Assembly: GCA_017416805.1 (NCBI GenBank)
Contig: JAFQBB010000051.1
Span: 33,088 to 97,087 of the forward strand
Length of the DNA: 64,000 nucleotides
Direction of reading: 5' to 3'
From: Bacteroidaceae bacterium
GTDB taxonomy: Bacteria; Bacteroidota; Bacteroidia; Bacteroidales; Bacteroidaceae
The notes below the pieces were generated by a model. The model searched no databases and was not told where the DNA came from. It was given only the letters and a program-made list of their open reading frames with translations. The first letter of the stretch is position 1; every line of letters starts with the position of its first letter. This document shows positions 9,189 to 18,343 of this stretch, piece after piece. Position numbers and translations under genes: made by a program.

Positions 9189-10226
9189 TCAGTTTGCTGA
9201 TTCAAATTCTTTCAGGAAGCGGATGTCGTTTTCTGAGAACATACGCAAATCCTTGACCTGATACTTCAAGTTGGTTATACGCTCTACACCAAGGCCGAAT
9301 GCATATCCGCTATAAACTTTACTATCGATACCGCTTGCTTCCAATACGTTGGGATCTACCATACCGCAACCGAGAATCTCTACCCAACCGGTATGTTTGC
9401 AGAAGGCACATCCTTTGCCACCGCAGATATTACAGCTGATGTCCATTTCGGCTGAGGGTTCTGTAAAGGGGAAATATGAGGGACGTAAGCGAATTTTTGT
9501 ATCGTTGCCGAACATTTCCTTTGCAAAGAGCAGAAGCACTTGTTTCAAGTCGGTGAACGATACGTTCTTGTCGATGTAAAGTCCTTCTATCTGGTGGAAA
9601 AAACAGTGTGCGCGATAGCTGATGGCTTCGTTTCTATATACGCGACCCGGACAAAGTATGCGGATGGGTGGTTCGGGGATATTCTCCATGCCACGTACTT
9701 GTACGCTACTTGTATGGGTGCGCAGGATAATGTTTTTTGTTACATCTTCATTGTTTTGCTCGATAAAGAATGTGTCTTGCATATCGCGTGCAGGATGGTC
9801 TGCCGCAAAGTTGAGTTTGGTGAATACATGCAAATCGTCTTCAACCTCGGGGCCTTCTGCAATGCTGAATCCTAAACGGGCAAAGATGTCTATGATTTCA
9901 TTCTTGACAATGGAAAGCGGATGGCGCGTACCTAAACCGATAGGGTAGGCTGTGCGTGTCAAGTCCAACTCATTTGTTCCGTTATCTTGGTTGGCAAAGT
10001 TCTCTTTCAGTTCGTTGATGCGTTCCTGAGCTTTGTTCTTCAGTTCGTTCAACTTCATTCCTACCTCTTTTTTCTGTTCGGCAGGTACGTTGCGGAAGTC
10101 TGCCATCAGTTCGTTGATAGCACCTTTCTTGCTCAGGTATTTGATGCGTAGTGCCTCTAAAGCTTCAGCACTGTCGGCTTGCATATTCTCTACTTCGGCG
10201 AGTAGATTGGCTATTTTTTCAATCAT
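9189..10226 (-). CDS. pheS: Phenylalanine-tRNA ligase alpha subunit
   Basis: 345 residues from the ATG at 10226 (MIEKIANLLAEVENMQ); an upstream in-frame extension to 10268 is rejected because it overlaps the -7 promoter element and has no counterpart in the family. The N-terminal coiled-coil tRNA-binding arm (residues 1-90) precedes the class II catalytic core with motif 2 (RVYRNEAISYRAHCFFHQIEGLYID) and motif 3 (GLGVERITNLKY). The insert CNICGGKGCAFCKHTGWVEILGCGMV is a family feature. The beta subunit gene is not adjacent, as is usual in Bacteroidales. Confidence 0.97.
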   Translation of the reverse strand: MIEKIANLLAEVENMQADSAEALEALRIKYLSKKGAINELMADFRNVPAEQKKEVGMKLNELKNKAQERINELKENFANQDNGTNELDLTRTAYPIGLGTRHPLSIVKNEIIDIFARLGFSIAEGPEVEDDLHVFTKLNFAADHPARDMQDTFFIEQNNEDVTKNIILRTHTSSVQVRGMENIPEPPIRILCPGRVYRNEAISYRAHCFFHQIEGLYIDKNVSFTDLKQVLLLFAKEMFGNDTKIRLRPSYFPFTEPSAEMDISCNICGGKGCAFCKHTGWVEILGCGMVDPNVLEASGIDSKVYSGYAFGLGVERITNLKYQVKDLRMFSENDIRFLKEFESAN

Positions 10227-10265
10227 ATCTGGATGTTGTTTGTCCTTAATTTTGCAAAAACGCCG

Positions 10266-10273
10266 CAAAGTTA
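10266..10273 (-). promoter_or_regulatory. -7 element (TAACTTTG) of pheS
   Basis: Minus-strand TAACTTTG lies 40 bases upstream of the chosen pheS start and so supports the shorter reading of PheS. Confidence 0.6.
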
Positions 10274-10296
10274 ACCATTAAAACCGAAAAAAGAGT

Positions 10297-10304
10297 TACT
10301 TTTG
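10297..10304 (+). promoter_or_regulatory. -7 element (TACTTTTG) of murB
   Basis: Plus-strand TACTTTTG lies 41 bases upstream of the murB ATG in the divergent pheS-murB gap. No good -33 box is visible. Confidence 0.45.
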
Positions 10305-10345
10305 CCGATAATTTTAAATGAAACACCTATACTTGTTCGTACAAT

Positions 10346-11380
10346 ATGATACATGCATACACAGATTATCCGTTGAGCCAACTGCATACATTCGGTATGG
10401 AGGTTTGTGCAGACCGTTATGTAGAGTATGAAACCGTTGGGGAACTCCGCTTGCTTTTGGCGAGGTTGAAAAGTGAATGGGCTGACAAGCCATGGTTTCA
10501 TATGGGAGGTGGCAGTAACCTGTTGTTTGCTTCTTCGCGTTACGAAGGTACTGTTCTTCATTCCGCCATCAAAGGTCATGAACTGGTAGCCGAGGATGAG
10601 GCTACGGTCTGTTTGCGCGTAGGTGCAGGTGTTGTGTGGGATGACCTTGTCGGATACACAGTGTCCAAAGGTTGGGGTGGTATGGAGAACCTCTCTTTGA
10701 TACCGGGCGAGGTTGGTGCCAGTGCCGTACAGAATATTGGTGCGTATGGTGTTGAGGTCAAGGATTTGATTGTAGCTGTCCATACACTTGATGTGGATAG
10801 TGGCAAGGAACGGGTCTTTACGAATGAAGCATGTGAGTATGCCTATCGTCATAGCATTTTCAAGACAGAACTGAAAGGCCGTTATGTAGTGACACATGTT
10901 ACTTACCGCTTGCAGAAGTCACCATGTTTCAAGTTGGAATATGGTAATATCCGAGCCCAGCTTGAACTGATGGGAGGCGAGGTCTCTTTGGAGAGTGTGC
11001 GAAGTGCCGTCATAGCTATTCGTGAAAGCAAATTGCCAGACCCGAAGAAGTTGGGCAATGCAGGCAGTTTCTTTATGAATCCGGTTGTTTCGCGTAGTCT
11101 GATGGAGGCTATCCGTCTTCGTTTTCCCGACATTCCATATTATGAGGTCGATGCTGACAACGTGAAGATACCTGCCGGATGGATGATTGAACAATGTGGA
11201 TGGAAAGGACGTTCTTTAGGACGTGCTGCTGTACATGACAAACAAGCTCTTGTCCTTGTAAACTTGGGTGGAGCTTCAGGTGCTGATGTAATGGCTCTTA
11301 GCGATGCTGTTCGTCATTCGGTAAAAGAAACATTTGGAGTGGAAATATATCCCGAAGTCAATGTGGTGACAAGCAAATGA
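10346..11380 (+). CDS. murB: UDP-N-acetylenolpyruvoylglucosamine reductase
   Basis: 344 residues. NADPH-dependent FAD enzyme that makes UDP-N-acetylmuramate in cytoplasmic peptidoglycan synthesis. The FAD-binding segment shows [13 protein letters not shown]; then [27 protein letters not shown], with the catalytic serine region [12 protein letters not shown] and C-terminal glutamate (EIYPEVNVV). The long-form E. coli-type MurB is the best fit because of the Tyr-containing insert ([11 protein letters not shown]). Divergent from pheS. Confidence 0.97.
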   Translation: MIHAYTDYPLSQLHTFGMEVCADRYVEYETVGELRLLLARLKSEWADKPWFHMGGGSNLLFASSRYEGTVLHSAIKGHELVAEDEATVCLRVGAGVVWDDLVGYTVSKGWGGMENLSLIPGEVGASAVQNIGAYGVEVKDLIVAVHTLDVDSGKERVFTNEACEYAYRHSIFKTELKGRYVVTHVTYRLQKSPCFKLEYGNIRAQLELMGGEVSLESVRSAVIAIRESKLPDPKKLGNAGSFFMNPVVSRSLMEAIRLRFPDIPYYEVDADNVKIPAGWMIEQCGWKGRSLGRAAVHDKQALVLVNLGGASGADVMALSDAVRHSVKETFGVEIYPEVNVVTSK

Positions 11381-11466
11381 AGAGTGAAGAATGAAAAGAC
11401 TCTGCGTCTCTGCGTTCTAAGAAAAAGAGTGCGCTATCCGCTAATCACATGTAAATGTAATCAAAT

Positions 11467-12228
11467 ATGAAAGTAACCATACTTGGAAGTGGTACATCTA
11501 CGGGAGTACCCCAAATAGGATGCCAATGCAAAGTCTGCACTTCAAACGACCCTCGTGATTGTCGGCTTCGTGCTTCGGCTATGGTCGAAGCGGATGGAGT
11601 ACGCATCTTGTTGGATTGTGGTCCTGACTTCAGGGAACAGATGATACGCTATGATGACTTCCGTCCTATTGATGGTGTATTGCTTACCCATGAGCATTAT
11701 GACCATGTGGGGGGTGTGGATGATTTGCGGCCTTATTGTGCTTTTGGCGACATTACGCTTTATGGCGATGCGCTTACCGTCAGTGATATCCGTAACCGTA
11801 TGCCATATTGTTTCCGCACGAATCCGTATCCGGGGGTTCCTCGTATAGCTTTGGAGGAGGTTCGTCCGCACGAACCTATATATATAAAAGGTATAGAGGT
11901 CATCCCGTTGCAAGTCATGCATGGACGCCTTCCTATTTTAGGCTATCGCATAGGAGGATTGGTCTATATTACCGACCTCAAGACGTTGCCTGACGAGGAA
12001 TGGGAGTATTTGAAGGGTGTTGATTGCTTGGTCATCAATGCGCTGCGTATCGAACCGCATGATACTCACCAAAGTCTTTCGGATGCGTTGGTAATGGCTG
12101 GAAAGGTTGGTGCAAAGCAGACTTGGTTCATTCACATGAGTCATCAGATTGGGCTTCATGCCGAAGTGGAGCAACTTTTGCCCGAAAGCATACATTTGGC
12201 TTACGATGGCGCATGTTTCCATGTCTGA
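11467..12228 (+). CDS. MBL-fold metallo-hydrolase (PhnP/cyclic phosphodiesterase-like)
   Basis: 253 residues. The N-terminus (ILGSGTSTGVPQIGCQCKVC) is the PhnP-like form of the metallo-beta-lactamase fold with two cysteines, and the metal site LTHEHYDHVGGVDDLR is intact (HxHxDH, near residues 76-82). Further metal ligands lie at VMHGRLPILGYRIGGLVYITDLKT and at HMSHQIGLH. Related enzymes hydrolyse cyclic phosphodiesters or nucleotide phosphoesters; the substrate here is unknown. It is 86 bases downstream of murB, with a 'CTCTGCGTCTCTGCGT' dispersed motif between. Confidence 0.88.
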   Translation: MKVTILGSGTSTGVPQIGCQCKVCTSNDPRDCRLRASAMVEADGVRILLDCGPDFREQMIRYDDFRPIDGVLLTHEHYDHVGGVDDLRPYCAFGDITLYGDALTVSDIRNRMPYCFRTNPYPGVPRIALEEVRPHEPIYIKGIEVIPLQVMHGRLPILGYRIGGLVYITDLKTLPDEEWEYLKGVDCLVINALRIEPHDTHQSLSDALVMAGKVGAKQTWFIHMSHQIGLHAEVEQLLPESIHLAYDGACFHV

Positions 12229-12535
12229 AAGTTATTGGTTGTTTCTGACGAAAGCGGTAACAATATTTACACCCCGATACACCCCATACTTCAAGCGCAT
12301 TCATACTAGGAATGAATCACATTCATCCTATGAATGAACCACGTTCATCCTATGAATGAATCACGTTCATCCTATGAATGAATCACATTCAAGTACCGAC
12401 TCTTTCCGTTAAACTCGGTGCTTTTATGGCGCATTGATATCCGATTTATAAGTAAAGAGTTGTTTTGAAAAACTGAAGGAACAATATTTTTTTTAATCGG
12501 ACACCAATATTTCTCTTTTAAGAGAAACAAACGTT
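12229..12535. other. Gene-free gap with the 132-bp repeat block
   Basis: The 307-base gap between the metallo-hydrolase and rmuC holds the repeat block listed separately (12254-12385) and an AT-rich tail. No further gene is seen. Confidence 0.7.
12254..12385. repeat. 132-bp dispersed block ending in four 22-bp palindromic tandem repeats (copy 1)
   Basis: A 44-base lead (GCGGTAACAATATTTACACC onward) is followed by four 22-bp units starting at 12298, 12320, 12342 and 12364; the typical unit contains TTCATCCTATGAATGAA, whose core TTCAT-CCT-ATGAA is self-complementary. The same 132-base block recurs at 39644-39775. Both copies lie just after a plus-strand gene. Confidence 0.95.
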
Positions 12536-14176
12536 TCAGACATTTTCCTGTTCGTCTCCGCTGTTTTCGAGCAGTTTTGTGTGGTCTGTGTCTATGAATA
12601 TGGTGTCGTCAAGTTCGGCTATGGGTTTCTTCTTCTTGTTTTCTTTGGCACCGGCTTTGATGAGGTTTCGTGCGGCGGTAATGATGCTTGGTCCGCCATC
12701 GGAGGTTGTGATTTTCAGACGTGCCATTTTCTTTACGGTGTCGTTCATGCTTGATTCCACATCCATGAAGCGTTGTCCGAAGTCCTGTACCCGTTCTACA
12801 ATGGTGTTTGCGGCATCTATCATGGTTTGTTGGTTGTTGAGCTGGCGCACTTGTGTCCACATCATTTCCAATACGCGGAGGTTCATGTACATGGTTTGTG
12901 GTCCGAGTATCATGACTCCTTCATCGTATGCTTCGCGCCAAAGTGTGGAGTCGTTGAGAAGTGCAAGGTTCAATGCTCCTTCGATGGGTACGTACATGAT
13001 GGCAAAGTTCAACCGGTTGTATCCCGATGGGAGGTATTTGGTGTATTCCTTCTTGGCAAGCCGTTTTACTTGGGCGCGTACGCTTTGCAGGTGTGCTTGA
13101 AGGTGATGGGTCTTTTCTTCACCTTCTTCACAGTTCATGTAGCGCTCGTAGTCGGTGAGCGACATTTTGGCATCTACCACTACGTGACGGTTGTTCGGGA
13201 AGTGAAGGATGAAGTCTGGTATCATACCTTTTCCTTCGTCTCCCTTGTGGGCTTTTCCGTATTGGTCGCGCAAGGTTTCTTGTGTGTCGAACTGTTCGCC
13301 TTCTTTCAGTTCAAGGTCTTCGAGGAGTTGTTTCAGTTTCAGTTCGCCGAAGTTTCCTTGTACCTTCACTTCGCCTGTAAGTGCACGGGTCAACCGGTCT
13401 GCCGTTTCGCCAAGTGCAATGCTTTTCTCCATGTTTACCTTGATGGTAGCATCCAGTCGGGTCAAGGCTTCGCTCTGTTGCTCCTTGTTCTTGTTGAAAG
13501 CCTCTTGCATGTCTTTCAGGCTTTTCTGCAAGGGGTCAATAATCTTTGATACCTGCTCTTTGTTCCGTTCGCCAAGTTCTTCTTGTCGGGCTTTGAGGAC
13601 AGATTCCGAGGTTGTCTTCATCTGTTCTTTGATGAGTGTGAGTTGCGCTTCGACCTGTTTCTTGTTCATTTCGCGCAGAGCTTCCAATTGTTTTTCGGAT
13701 GCTTCTTTCACTTGGGCCAGCTGTTTGTCAAATGATTCTTTCAGTGTGCGTGTTTGAGTATCGTGTGCAACTTTTGTTTCTGCAGACTGCTTTTCATAGT
13801 TGGCTTTTTGTTCGGAAAGTTGCTTTTCGTAAGCATTCTTCAGTTCTTCCTTCTCTTTTTCGTGGCGTACCTTATCGGCTTCGTTGCGTTTGTCTGTCTC
13901 TTGGCGATATTCTTCCCATTGTTTGGAGAGGTTTTCAGCATTAGCGCGTTGTACGTCGCGTTCTGCGGTAAGTGTACGCACTTCGTTTATATAGTTGTTT
14001 ATAGTCCTTTCTTGTTCACCGTTTTTGGCGTTGAGTTCCGTCATTCTGTTTTCCATGGCAAGGAGTTTTTCCTTGTCTGCCAGGTTTCCGTTCCCACTGT
14101 TTTTCTTCCCGATGAAATAACCGATGACGGCCATTGCCATCATGCCTGCTATTGCTATGATTAGATATGTTTCCAT
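12536..14176 (-). CDS. rmuC: RmuC-family DNA recombination protein
   Basis: 546 residues. One N-terminal membrane helix (METYLIIAIAGMMAMAVIGYF), then a long coiled coil (about residues 35-240, rich in E, K and Q), then the RmuC nuclease-like domain with PDFILHFPNNRHVVVDAKMS (the D-x-K motif) and YVPIEGALNLAL. RmuC limits inversions and other rearrangements in E. coli; its precise activity is not established. The coiled coil contains degenerate heptads with repeated EKQL. It is 33 bases downstream of the CotH gene stop and may be cotranscribed. Confidence 0.92.
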   Translation of the reverse strand: METYLIIAIAGMMAMAVIGYFIGKKNSGNGNLADKEKLLAMENRMTELNAKNGEQERTINNYINEVRTLTAERDVQRANAENLSKQWEEYRQETDKRNEADKVRHEKEKEELKNAYEKQLSEQKANYEKQSAETKVAHDTQTRTLKESFDKQLAQVKEASEKQLEALREMNKKQVEAQLTLIKEQMKTTSESVLKARQEELGERNKEQVSKIIDPLQKSLKDMQEAFNKNKEQQSEALTRLDATIKVNMEKSIALGETADRLTRALTGEVKVQGNFGELKLKQLLEDLELKEGEQFDTQETLRDQYGKAHKGDEGKGMIPDFILHFPNNRHVVVDAKMSLTDYERYMNCEEGEEKTHHLQAHLQSVRAQVKRLAKKEYTKYLPSGYNRLNFAIMYVPIEGALNLALLNDSTLWREAYDEGVMILGPQTMYMNLRVLEMMWTQVRQLNNQQTMIDAANTIVERVQDFGQRFMDVESSMNDTVKKMARLKITTSDGGPSIITAARNLIKAGAKENKKKKPIAELDDTIFIDTDHTKLLENSGDEQENV

Positions 14177-14209
14177 GATTACATTCTTTAATTATTCATT
14201 CTTCACTCT

Positions 14210-17200
14210 TCATTCCTTCCTCACCTTCCTCTTGTTCACGATGTATATACCTTTTTCAAGTCCTTCGAGTGACATTGCTTTTCTTCGTACAAGGCGTCCT
14301 TGCAGGTCGTATATGTCTGCAGGCCAAGCGGTGTGTTGGAGGTTGTCAGAGAGGGTTTCTATGCCGTTTGCGCTTACTTGTATGTTAGTCTGTGCATCGG
14401 TAAAGTTTACTTCTTCTCCGTTGCTTTTCACGAAGCTTATTTGGCTTGCTTTTATGGGATAGGTACCTTCTTTTACGGTAGAGTTTGCAGTCAGTGAGAG
14501 GTCAAAGAGTGTGCCTTCCGTTCCGTTTATGGTCAAGTTATGGGGCGAATAGCCTATGATGCGATATACGTTACCGTCAATGTGCTTGCCCACGAAGATG
14601 TGGGTTTCTTGGGTTCGTCCGCTAAGGTTGAGGCTTGTTTCTCCTTCGTTGGCAACAATGCCTTCGGGCAGTGTGAGGTCCATAGTGCAGGCTACGTAAG
14701 GATGCTGGTTCTTCATCGATGCAGAGACTTTCCATTCGCTTCCTTCGGTGGTTTCGGTTGCGGTCAGCGAGAGTGGTGTTTCGTTCTCATAGGCGGTCAT
14801 ATCCCAATCGTTCCAGTTTGTCAGACTTGAGGTTTCGATGCCTTCCATGCTTGTCATCTTGCTGCATATCCAAGCCAAATCGTTTGTTGAGACATCTCCA
14901 TCGTTGTCTATGTCGGCTTGCTCCTCGTTGAAGTTTGCAGGGTTTTCTTCGAGCAGGTATGAAAGTAGGGTCTGTATGTCCCCGTTATCAAGAATTCCGT
15001 CGTTGTTTGTATCGCCAAAAGTGTAAGGTATCGGAGTTCCGTCATCGTAAGCCGTAAGGTTTCCCATAAGGTAGTTTGCACGTTGTTCAAGCCATTGTTT
15101 CATGCGTTTGGCGTTGGCTTCGTATCCGTTTCCGTCGCTCCATACGGTGGTGTTGTTCGCGAACGAGGTTCTTGCATAGTTGTAATAGTCGTCCACATAG
15201 TCGAGCAATTCCTGCAAATGGTTTTCCATAAACTCTTTCCAAAGGCGGTAGTACAGGCATTTTACCCAAGGACTTGATTTCCAAAGGGTGGAGAAGAATC
15301 GGCTACCGGGTCGGGAGGTGTCGTAATTGGCAAAGATATCGTTTGTTGCACCCGTAGAACAGTAGTTGCGGTTGCTTTCATACCCATAAGCCCAGTCAAA
15401 GTCCCAAACGGGTCCGAAGGTATAGGTGGTGTTCATGTAGTTCAAGTTCTCGCGGTATAGGAATACACTCTTCGGATGTCCCAGCTCTGCATTCAGTACG
15501 AGTTCGTTAACCAGCATGAACCGCACCAGTTTGTCCAAGTCAACCAACCGTTCGAAGTGTGAGTTCTGCTTTACGGAGGTCTCGAACGCGTTGAAGTCCG
15601 ATTGTATCTGTTCAAAGGTGAGCAGCGTTTCACCTTCCGCGAGGTCAGGTTCTTTGATGTTTACGGGCAATGCGTAGTTGGCCGACTTGAACTTGTAGGT
15701 TTCATCATAGTATTTGTCCAGTTCCAAGAAAGCGGCTTGCGATTCGTCTTCAAGCTCCACACTGTTGTTTGCCAATCCGGTCTTTTGTGTGAAAAGGTAG
15801 CTTCCCAAGTATTTGCCGTTCATGTAAAGATCTACAGGCATTACATCGTTTGCAGCCGCAGCTTCTACCATACGTGCTATCTTCATGGCTATGGGGTTTG
15901 TCATCATCGAACCCGTTTGTGCTTGTGCCAGAAGGTTCCAGTTCTTACCCTTTTTCCATCCGAAAGGTTTCACGGACTTGGCAAACTTCAACCGGTAAGG
16001 TTTCTTGTCAAAGTCGCGCCAACTGGTGTTACCGCGTCCTTTTATCTGTACCGAATCCTTGAAGTCGGGCCATACGCCTTCTCCTTGGATGGTAATCAAT
16101 GCGTTGAGGTAATAGTCCTTGCTTGTCACCATTTCTCCACCATCAATGTCAATATCAATACGAGGAACGGAATTAGCTCTTTCCGTAAGCCAATCAACAT
16201 CAACCACAAGTTCGCTACCCATAGGCACCATACTGTATGCATACGTGGCAGGTTTCAGCAGTGTCGGTTCTTCCGTCTTTCCCGTTACCTCAAAAAGCTC
16301 CAGTTCGGCAAGGCAGAGATAGTTCTTGTAGCCTACGCTTGTAGCCGTAAGGCGCAAGTGTGCATAATCCTTATCCATAGTGATTACGGGCGAAGTGTAG
16401 TCAACCCCCTGACCCGTTACCGCAAGTCCGCCAGCTTCGTTGAGTGTGCTTACTTCAAGCCAAGAACTTCCGTCAGCCGAAGCTTCAATCTTCCACTCCT
16501 TTATGTTGTAACGGTCTGTGTTCGGACGGCTTACGTATCGGAACTGCATTTCTTTGATAGCCTTCTTCAAGTCGACCTGCACATAAACCTGCTTCGTAAG
16601 GTCAACTTCATACACCGCATCCTTTGACCAGGTGGAATGAAAGAACGTGGAAGTGTTTCCGTCAAGCATCATCTCCAACCCTTCACCCTCAATGCTTGTA
16701 GGTGCATTGGTCGAAAGCATATCGGCCGTCAAGGTTACCTTTTCGGTAGTAATGCCCGTTTCACTCCAAACCTCGTCAGCGACCTTTCGGTAAGCAAGCC
16801 TTCGGTGTTCAGGCAAAGCTACCGTATAAGTGACCCTTCCGTCAAAACGCAAACGCGAAACACCGCTTTCCATCTCCTTTCCATCCACATAAGCCTTGGC
16901 ATCAACATGGTCAAGCATGAAAGTCGGAGTCAGGTACCTACCGATAGAAGCAACCTCAGCCTTTGCCACATTTCCGTCAATGGTAGCATCAATGTCGTCC
17001 GTAAGCTCATCATTCAAATCCTCCAAGAAAGAGAGCATCGTCATTTGTGGAAACACAGGCTGCAACGAGTCTATATCCTTTACCTCCTCCTTGTCCCAAA
17101 CAAGCGTACTGTCGTTAATCAGCGTCAGGCTGTAAACATCGCCTTCCGTCACAACCTCCTTTACCATCTCCTTCGGATAGCCCCATACGCGACCATCTGT

Positions 17201-17284
17201 GAAATGTACATAATACCTCTCTTCTGCCCTTACAGCAACAGAAACCAATATGAAGAAAAGAAGACCAAAAACGTTACGCATCAT
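14210..17284 (-). CDS. Surface CotH-kinase-domain protein with F5/8 C-like and dockerin-like domains and a type IX secretion-like tail
   Basis: 1024 residues. A signal peptide ends near residue 20 (ALA-like, VAVRAEE). Around residues 230-330 lies a discoidin-like carbohydrate-binding region (QFRYVSRPNTDRYNIKEWKIEASADGS split by loops). Residues of about 390-720 form a CotH protein-kinase-like domain with KGRGNTSWRDFDKKPYRLKF and the GPVWDFDWAYGYE motif. A dockerin-type pair follows (DTNNDGILDNGDIQTLLSYL and DIDNDGDVSTNDLAWICSKM, two EF-hand-like loops). The tail (YDLQGRLVRRKAMSLEGLEKGIYIVNKRKV) is like a type IX sorting domain. It is likely exported to the cell surface; the substrate of the CotH domain is unknown. 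A TACCTTTG promoter element lies at 17327-17334. Confidence 0.88.
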   Translation of the reverse strand: MMRNVFGLLFFILVSVAVRAEERYYVHFTDGRVWGYPKEMVKEVVTEGDVYSLTLINDSTLVWDKEEVKDIDSLQPVFPQMTMLSFLEDLNDELTDDIDATIDGNVAKAEVASIGRYLTPTFMLDHVDAKAYVDGKEMESGVSRLRFDGRVTYTVALPEHRRLAYRKVADEVWSETGITTEKVTLTADMLSTNAPTSIEGEGLEMMLDGNTSTFFHSTWSKDAVYEVDLTKQVYVQVDLKKAIKEMQFRYVSRPNTDRYNIKEWKIEASADGSSWLEVSTLNEAGGLAVTGQGVDYTSPVITMDKDYAHLRLTATSVGYKNYLCLAELELFEVTGKTEEPTLLKPATYAYSMVPMGSELVVDVDWLTERANSVPRIDIDIDGGEMVTSKDYYLNALITIQGEGVWPDFKDSVQIKGRGNTSWRDFDKKPYRLKFAKSVKPFGWKKGKNWNLLAQAQTGSMMTNPIAMKIARMVEAAAANDVMPVDLYMNGKYLGSYLFTQKTGLANNSVELEDESQAAFLELDKYYDETYKFKSANYALPVNIKEPDLAEGETLLTFEQIQSDFNAFETSVKQNSHFERLVDLDKLVRFMLVNELVLNAELGHPKSVFLYRENLNYMNTTYTFGPVWDFDWAYGYESNRNYCSTGATNDIFANYDTSRPGSRFFSTLWKSSPWVKCLYYRLWKEFMENHLQELLDYVDDYYNYARTSFANNTTVWSDGNGYEANAKRMKQWLEQRANYLMGNLTAYDDGTPIPYTFGDTNNDGILDNGDIQTLLSYLLEENPANFNEEQADIDNDGDVSTNDLAWICSKMTSMEGIETSSLTNWNDWDMTAYENETPLSLTATETTEGSEWKVSASMKNQHPYVACTMDLTLPEGIVANEGETSLNLSGRTQETHIFVGKHIDGNVYRIIGYSPHNLTINGTEGTLFDLSLTANSTVKEGTYPIKASQISFVKSNGEEVNFTDAQTNIQVSANGIETLSDNLQHTAWPADIYDLQGRLVRRKAMSLEGLEKGIYIVNKRKVRKE

Positions 17285-17326
17285 GTTTTCAGAATGGAAT
17301 TAAGAAACTTTTTTTTATTTCGCCGC

Positions 17327-17357
17327 CAAAGGTAGTGTAATTCTCCCAAACAACAAT
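17327..17357 (-). promoter_or_regulatory. Promoter of the CotH-domain gene
   Basis: Minus-strand -7 box TACCTTTG at 17327-17334 with ATTG (three of four TTTG matches) 19 bases upstream at 17354-17357. Confidence 0.55.
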
Positions 17358-17402
17358 CCGTTATCCTCTATTATTTTTCTATCTTGCAGGTATAAACGGA
17401 AA

Positions 17403-17465
17403 AAACAGACTTCCCCCACCTTCCGTTCGCTTTAAAGTGGTGAGACAGGAGGTGGGGGGAGGTTT
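17403..17465 (-). terminator. Rho-independent terminator after the DUF2442 gene
   Basis: On the minus strand, CCTCCCCCCACCT pairs with AGGTGGGGGAAG across a loop of roughly 28 bases and is followed by GTCTGTTTTTTCC. It follows the stop codon at 17503 and closes the DUF4160/DUF2442 pair. Confidence 0.8.
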
Positions 17466-17502
17466 TCAAGTTTTGTATTACGAAATACTGAGGTTCAGAT
17501 TG

Positions 17503-17754
17503 TTATAAGATTATCCCCTTGTGCAATTGTTCAACAGGAAAGACCAAATCCCAGTTCTTTCCCCATACTATATTACCGTTTTCAATAGTAAAACGGCGGA
17601 ACTTTCGGGCATCAAGATACTTGTTGTATTGCGGATGCGGATGCCGGCGGATAAATTCACCCACATCTACCGTCTGTACCGTATTGTCATTGAATGTCAG
17701 GCTGACCGTCAGGTTACCCATGTCGGTTGCATCAGTTATATACAATTTGTCCAT
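17503..17754 (-). CDS. DUF2442 domain protein (partner of DUF4160 gene)
   Basis: 83 residues from the ATG at 17754 (MDKLYITDATDMGNL). The sequence shows the DUF2442 pattern: an N-terminal beta-hairpin describing a target field, then FIRRHPHPQYNKYLDARKFRRFTIENGNIVWGKNWDLVFPVEQLHKG. A longer in-frame reading to 17829 overlaps the upstream gene and is rejected. The start is 11 bases after the stop of the DUF4160 gene, so the two form an operon. DUF2442/DUF4160 pairs are common in bacterial accessory regions and look like toxin-antitoxin pairs, but the activity is not known to me. Confidence 0.85.
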   Translation of the reverse strand: MDKLYITDATDMGNLTVSLTFNDNTVQTVDVGEFIRRHPHPQYNKYLDARKFRRFTIENGNIVWGKNWDLVFPVEQLHKGIIL

Positions 17755-17765
17755 ACCGTTTCCTC

Positions 17766-18068
17766 CTATATCCTTTTCTTTATATTCGTACTTCTTATAG
17801 ATTGTTTCAAGACAAAAAACTTCACCCATTTGTCAATGATGTTCTTTTGGTATTTACGGATAAACTCTTCAGCCGTACGCTTATCCTTTTCAGGCAGTGG
17901 TTCAGCCCCTTTCTTCTCTCGCACGCGCACTTCTACCAATTCACCATCCATCATGATAAGTTCAAAAACACTTTCTCTCGCTCCATGCAGCACATGAACA
18001 TGTATAGGTTCGTGCTCATTAGAGTAGAAATAGAAGATAAATCCAAAATACTCAAAAATCTTCGGCAT
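17766..18068 (-). CDS. DUF4160 domain protein (partner of DUF2442 gene)
   Basis: 100 residues with the DUF4160 hallmark: MPKIFEYFGFIFYFYSNEHEPIHVHV, a short basic-to-histidine motif EPIHVHV, then HGARESVFELIMMDGELVEV. This fold is small and often paired with a DUF2442 gene, which is exactly the case here. A consensus promoter at 18106-18137 drives the pair. The C-terminal lysine-rich stretch (KSTNIKKRI) is unusual. Which of the two would be the toxic partner cannot be told from sequence. Confidence 0.85.
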   Translation of the reverse strand: MPKIFEYFGFIFYFYSNEHEPIHVHVLHGARESVFELIMMDGELVEVRVREKKGAEPLPEKDKRTAEEFIRKYQKNIIDKWVKFFVLKQSIRSTNIKKRI

Positions 18069-18105
18069 AGAAACTGTTTTTTTACATCAGAATCCATTAT
18101 CACCG

Positions 18106-18137
18106 CAAAGATACGTGCTTTCTCCATCTTTTCCAAA
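18106..18137 (-). promoter_or_regulatory. Consensus Bacteroidetes promoter of the DUF4160/DUF2442 pair
   Basis: Minus strand: TTTG at 18134-18137, 20 bases, then TATCTTTG at 18106-18113. Both boxes match the TTTG / TAnnTTTG consensus at canonical spacing; the ATG lies 37 bases downstream. Confidence 0.8.
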
Positions 18138-18243
18138 GAAATCACCCTTTTTGTTTGCAATGGCGAGATTGAAAGCCAAAAAACTTCCTCATCATGCAAG
18201 GCCAAGTGGTGCAAGTGGTGGTGTCAGAGTGGTAAAAGAGAGA

Positions 18244-18312
18244 AAAATCCCCCGCCACTTTCTTTTATGTCCTTGCCGTATAAGCGTTGAACTTTGGAGT
18301 TGTGGAGGGGGA
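18244..18312 (-). terminator. Probable Rho-independent terminator after the DUF3987 gene
   Basis: On the minus strand ATCCCCCTCCAC pairs with GTGGCGGGGGAT (one internal mismatch region) and is followed by TTTTTC. It starts about 30 bases after the stop codon at 18344. The loop is long, so confidence is moderate. Confidence 0.6.
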
Positions 18313-18343
18313 TGAGTGAACAAAAACTTATTTATTTAACAGC

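Noticed and set aside
15602-16627. A 341-codon plus-strand frame inside the CotH gene
   Set aside because: Reverse-frame shadow; composition is not protein-like and the CotH domain motifs are on the other strand.
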